From Mycobacterium sp. 3519A (lineage in GTDB: Bacteria > Actinomycetota > Actinomycetes > Mycobacteriales > Mycobacteriaceae): a stretch of 64,000 nucleotides of DNA. Positions 61,608 through 64,000 of this stretch are shown piece by piece; position 1 is the first letter of the stretch; each line of letters starts with the position of its first letter. The notes below the pieces were generated by a model. The model was given only the letters and a program-made list of their open reading frames with translations, had not been told where the DNA came from and did no database searches. The stretch lies in the NCBI RefSeq assembly GCF_900240945.1, contig NZ_OESG01000012.1, positions 558,001 to 622,000 on the forward strand, in the 5' to 3' direction. The position numbers and the translations under genes were made by a program.

Positions 61608-62671
61608 TGTACGGCGCGCTGCGCAGGGCGTTCTTTCTCATTGCGCCCGAACGCATTCACACGCTGGTGTTCGCCTTCCTTCGCGTCGTGACTGCGGTGC
61701 GACCGCTGCGCCTGGCGCTGACGCGGTGGCTGGCGCCGCGCGATCCTGTGCTTGCCAGCACGGTGTTCGGGGTGCGATTCCCTGGACCGCTCGGCCTGGC
61801 AGCAGGTTTCGACAAGGACGGCAAAGGGCTGCACACGTGGGGCGCGCTCGGTTTCGGCTATGCGGAGATCGGCACCGTCACCGCGCAGGCCCAACCGGGT
61901 AATCCGCAGCCGCGGATGTTCCGGCTGCCCGACGATCGCGCGCTGCTGAACCGGATGGGATTCAACAACCACGGTGCGGCCGAACTGGCGCTGCGCCTGA
62001 CCCGCACCACACCCGACGTGCCCATCGGGGTCAACATCGGCAAGACGAAAGCCACGCCCGCCCAGGACGCAGTTGCCGATTACGCCCAAAGTGCCCGTCT
62101 GGTGGGCCCGTTGGCCGACTTCCTGGTGGTCAACGTCAGCTCTCCGAACACGCCAGGGCTGCGTGATCTGCAGGCGGTCGAATCGCTGCGGCCGATTCTC
62201 GCCGCCGTGAAAGCGGAGACGTCGACGCCGGTTCTGGTCAAGATCGCCCCGGATCTGTCCGATGAGGATGTCGACGAGATCGCGGATCTGGCAGTCGAAT
62301 TGGGGTTGGCAGGGATCGTCGCGACGAACACCACGGTGTCGCGCGACGGGCTGGCGACGCCCGGTGTCGAGGCGTTGGGCGCAGGCGGGGTGTCCGGTGC
62401 GCCGGTCGCGCAACGGTCCGCCGAGGTGTTGCGCCGGTTGTACCGGCGGGTCGGTGACCGGTTGGTGTTGATCAGCGTCGGCGGCATCCAGACCGCCGAC
62501 GACGCGTGGGATCGCATCACGTCGGGCGCGTCACTGCTGCAGGGCTACACCGGCTTCATCTACGACGGCGGCTTGTGGGCCAAGCACATTCACGACGGCA
62601 TCGCCCTGAGGCTGCGCGAGGGCGGGTTCGCCTCGCTGGCCGATGCGGTGGGCTCAGGAGTCCCGCGCTAG
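61607..62671 (+). CDS. pyrD: Dihydroorotate dehydrogenase (quinone), class 2
   Basis: 354-residue FMN enzyme of pyrimidine synthesis, membrane-associated through an N-terminal amphipathic helix ([19 protein letters not shown]) and feeding electrons to quinone. Class 2 features are [20 protein letters not shown] and the catalytic serine in [15 protein letters not shown], plus FMN phosphate site [12 protein letters not shown] and GYTGFIYDG. The start is ATG 61607. It corresponds to Rv2139. Its 3' end overlaps the convergent Ddn-like gene by 18 nt. Confidence 0.96.
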   Translation: MYGALRRAFFLIAPERIHTLVFAFLRVVTAVRPLRLALTRWLAPRDPVLASTVFGVRFPGPLGLAAGFDKDGKGLHTWGALGFGYAEIGTVTAQAQPGNPQPRMFRLPDDRALLNRMGFNNHGAAELALRLTRTTPDVPIGVNIGKTKATPAQDAVADYAQSARLVGPLADFLVVNVSSPNTPGLRDLQAVESLRPILAAVKAETSTPVLVKIAPDLSDEDVDEIADLAVELGLAGIVATNTTVSRDGLATPGVEALGAGGVSGAPVAQRSAEVLRRLYRRVGDRLVLISVGGIQTADDAWDRITSGASLLQGYTGFIYDGGLWAKHIHDGIALRLREGGFASLADAVGSGVPR

Positions 62672-63118
62672 GTCGAGTCGCACCATCGGCAGCTTCAGAT
62701 CCGGGGTGTCGAGCGCGGCCGACATCGCCGCCTGCAGCGTGCGCCATGCCCGCGGATGGTGCCGGGCGTAGCGGTCCAGGGTCTCGTCGACGGCCTGCGG
62801 GGTCATCGGCGTCGCGGTCGCGGTCGCATCGCGGCGCAGTCCCACACTCACCCGGACGTGTGGGTCGGCAACGACGTTGCGATACCACTGCGACTTCTCA
62901 CCGAACCCCGACACAATGACGTACTGGTCGGGGCCGGGGCGGTCGACCACCTCGAGTACCGCATATCGACGCGCCCCGCTCTTGCGGCCGATGTGCTCGA
63001 GCATCAGCATGCGATGACCGAACAGGACGCCGAGATGCGCCCGGTAGAGCCAGATCGGTGCCCGAACCAGCGTCCGGGTCTGCAGTATCCGCGCGAGAAG
63101 CGCGCTACTTCTGCTCAT
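62654..63118 (-). CDS. Deazaflavin (F420)-dependent nitroreductase family protein (Ddn-like)
   Basis: 154-residue split-barrel protein of the F420-binding DUF385/Ddn family: [20 protein letters not shown], then [20 protein letters not shown]. The conserved GRKSG and the WYRN segment are typical. Family members use F420H2 to reduce quinones or nitroheterocycles, but the substrate of this one is unknown. It overlaps the upstream PEBP gene by 14 nt. In M. tuberculosis no such gene lies between pyrD and Rv2140c, so this is an insertion. Confidence 0.85.
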   Translation of the reverse strand: MSRSSALLARILQTRTLVRAPIWLYRAHLGVLFGHRMLMLEHIGRKSGARRYAVLEVVDRPGPDQYVIVSGFGEKSQWYRNVVADPHVRVSVGLRRDATATATPMTPQAVDETLDRYARHHPRAWRTLQAAMSAALDTPDLKLPMVRLDLARDS

Positions 63119-63635
63119 ACGTGCCGTGGATGACGGCCCGCGCGATTGCGTTCATGAACAGGTTGAAGCCCAGGTAGGCCGGGCTGGCGTCACCGTCGAC
63201 CTCGAGTTTGTCGACCTTGACGGCATGCACCGCGATGAAGTACCGGTGCACACCGTGGCCCTGTGGCGGCGCGGCGCCGATGAAGCGGCTGAGTCCCGCG
63301 TCGTTGCGCAAAGTGATTGCGCCACCTGGCAATTCGCTGCCGTCGCCGGCGTTGGCAGCCAGTTCGGTGACGGTGGCGGGCAGGTTGGCGACGGCCCAGT
63401 GCCAGAAGCCCGATGCCGTCGGCGCGTCGGGGTCGTACACCGTCACGGCGAAGCTGCGGGTCTCCTCGGGGAAGCCGGACCACGACAGCTGCGGTGAGAC
63501 ATCGTTGCCTCCCGCGCCCATGATGCCGCTGACCTGGTCGTTGCTCAGGGGCTGGCCGTCGGTGACCGACTCCGAGGTCAGCGTGAACGACGGCAGCTTC
63601 GGCAGGAAGTCGTAGGGGTTGTAGTCAAACGCCAT
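63105..63635 (-). CDS. PEBP-family (YbhB/YbcL-like) protein, Rv2140c-like
   Basis: 176-residue phosphatidylethanolamine-binding-protein fold: [20 protein letters not shown], the DPDAP and GxHRY motifs ([14 protein letters not shown]). It is equivalent to Rv2140c (TB18.6), which binds lipids or small ligands; an enzymatic role is not established. The ATG has GGAAAGGACGACC just upstream. It lies between the Ddn-like gene and the dapE2-like gene on the minus strand. Confidence 0.9.
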   Translation of the reverse strand: MAFDYNPYDFLPKLPSFTLTSESVTDGQPLSNDQVSGIMGAGGNDVSPQLSWSGFPEETRSFAVTVYDPDAPTASGFWHWAVANLPATVTELAANAGDGSELPGGAITLRNDAGLSRFIGAAPPQGHGVHRYFIAVHAVKVDKLEVDGDASPAYLGFNLFMNAIARAVIHGTYEQK

Positions 63636-63657
63636 GGTGGGTCGTCCTTTCTGGTGG

Positions 63658-64000
63658 TCAGCAGTGCAGAAGGAAGTGCTCGAGAACCTGGGTGCCGAAC
63701 TTCAATGCGTCAACGGGTACCCGCTCGTCGACGCCGTGGAACAGCGCGGTGAAGTCCAGATCCGGCGGCAGTTGCAGCGGCGCGAACCCGAAGCAGCGAA
63801 TTCCCAACTGCATGAACGCCTTTGCGTCGGTGCCGCCGGAAAGCATGTAGGGCACAATGCGCGCGTCCGGGTCAACGGACAGGATCGCGCCGTTCATGGC
63901 GTCCACCAGGTCGCCGTCGAACGTGGTCTCGTACGACGGCAGTTCGGTGATCCACTCGCGCGTCACGTCGGGGCCGATGATCTCGTCGACCTCGCGCTCG
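63658..64000 (-). CDS. M20-family metallopeptidase, DapE2-like (C-terminal end, runs off the right edge)
   Basis: About 114 C-terminal residues of an M20/M25/M40 zinc peptidase ([40 protein letters not shown]). The His in LFHGVDERV is the usual C-terminal zinc ligand of this family. By synteny it corresponds to Rv2141c, annotated as a DapE2-like hydrolase; whether it makes diaminopimelate is doubtful because mycobacteria have another dapE. The active-site start of the protein lies outside the window. Confidence 0.85.
   Translation of the reverse strand, partial: EREVDEIIGPDVTREWITELPSYETTFDGDLVDAMNGAILSVDPDARIVPYMLSGGTDAKAFMQLGIRCFGFAPLQLPPDLDFTALFHGVDERVPVDALKFGTQVLEHFLLHC

Overview
The window is chromosomal DNA from a high-GC actinobacterium, almost certainly a fast-growing mycobacterium (Mycolicibacterium type). 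The evidence is a complete pup-prcB-prcA/dop/mpa proteasome locus, the mycothiol enzyme MshC, mycobacterial lipoproteins (LppK, LppL, an MTB12-like antigen), and gene order from about 25 kb to the right end that follows the M. tuberculosis Rv2109c-Rv2141c block, with insertions. Many genes appear to start without a leader, with a TANNNT box 6-7 nt before the start codon, which is also typical of mycobacteria. No tRNA, rRNA, CRISPR array or prophage was seen, and no gene-free stretch exceeds 300 bases.

Region 1 (1-24.3 kb) is a near-complete choline/glycine betaine catabolic island. It encodes choline dehydrogenase, betaine aldehyde dehydrogenase, an OpuA-type betaine ABC importer, a three-component Rieske betaine demethylase, a dimethylglycine dehydrogenase, a second candidate dimethylglycine demethylase (TMADH/DgcA-like), heterotetrameric sarcosine oxidase SoxBDAG, mycothiol-dependent formaldehyde dehydrogenase MscR, GlyA and SdaA. 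Read together, this takes choline to betaine, dimethylglycine, sarcosine, glycine, serine and pyruvate. One-carbon units would be captured on tetrahydrofolate by the GcvT-like domains and reused by GlyA, with stray formaldehyde going to MscR. An IclR and a GntR/FCD regulator lie inside the island. Each can be tentatively paired with its own DNA motif: a ~36-nt element repeated at three promoters in the IclR half, and a 16-nt string containing the palindrome CTGATATATCAG shared by the sox and glyA-sdaA promoters.

Region 2 (24.4-36 kb) is the Pup-proteasome locus. It holds a DUF2071 gene, prcA, prcB, pup and dop on the minus strand, a ThrE-like exporter, two tandem unknown membrane paralogues with an anomalous ~590-nt overlap, an Rv2114-like protein, and mpa. 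MTB12-like, LppK and DUF503 genes follow.

Region 3 (36-51 kb) carries trmI, a RecB-like nuclease, a thioesterase-like gene, an ArsR/SRPBCC/flavodoxin-like cluster, a disulfide oxidoreductase, a DUF4126 protein, hisG-hisE, a catalase, the glucose permease glcP with a CRP-like box, a HAD phosphatase and metH.

Region 4 (51-64 kb) carries a PAC2 protein, an IS30-family element sitting inside an intergenic palindrome, an SDR, mshC, cysQ, a broken CRP/FNR helix-turn-helix remnant, a kinase-like protein, a DUF3090 protein, a phosphoglycerate mutase family protein, uppP, an Rv2137c-like gene, lppL, a DUF5703-like gene, pyrD, a Ddn-like protein, a PEBP protein and the end of a dapE2-like peptidase.
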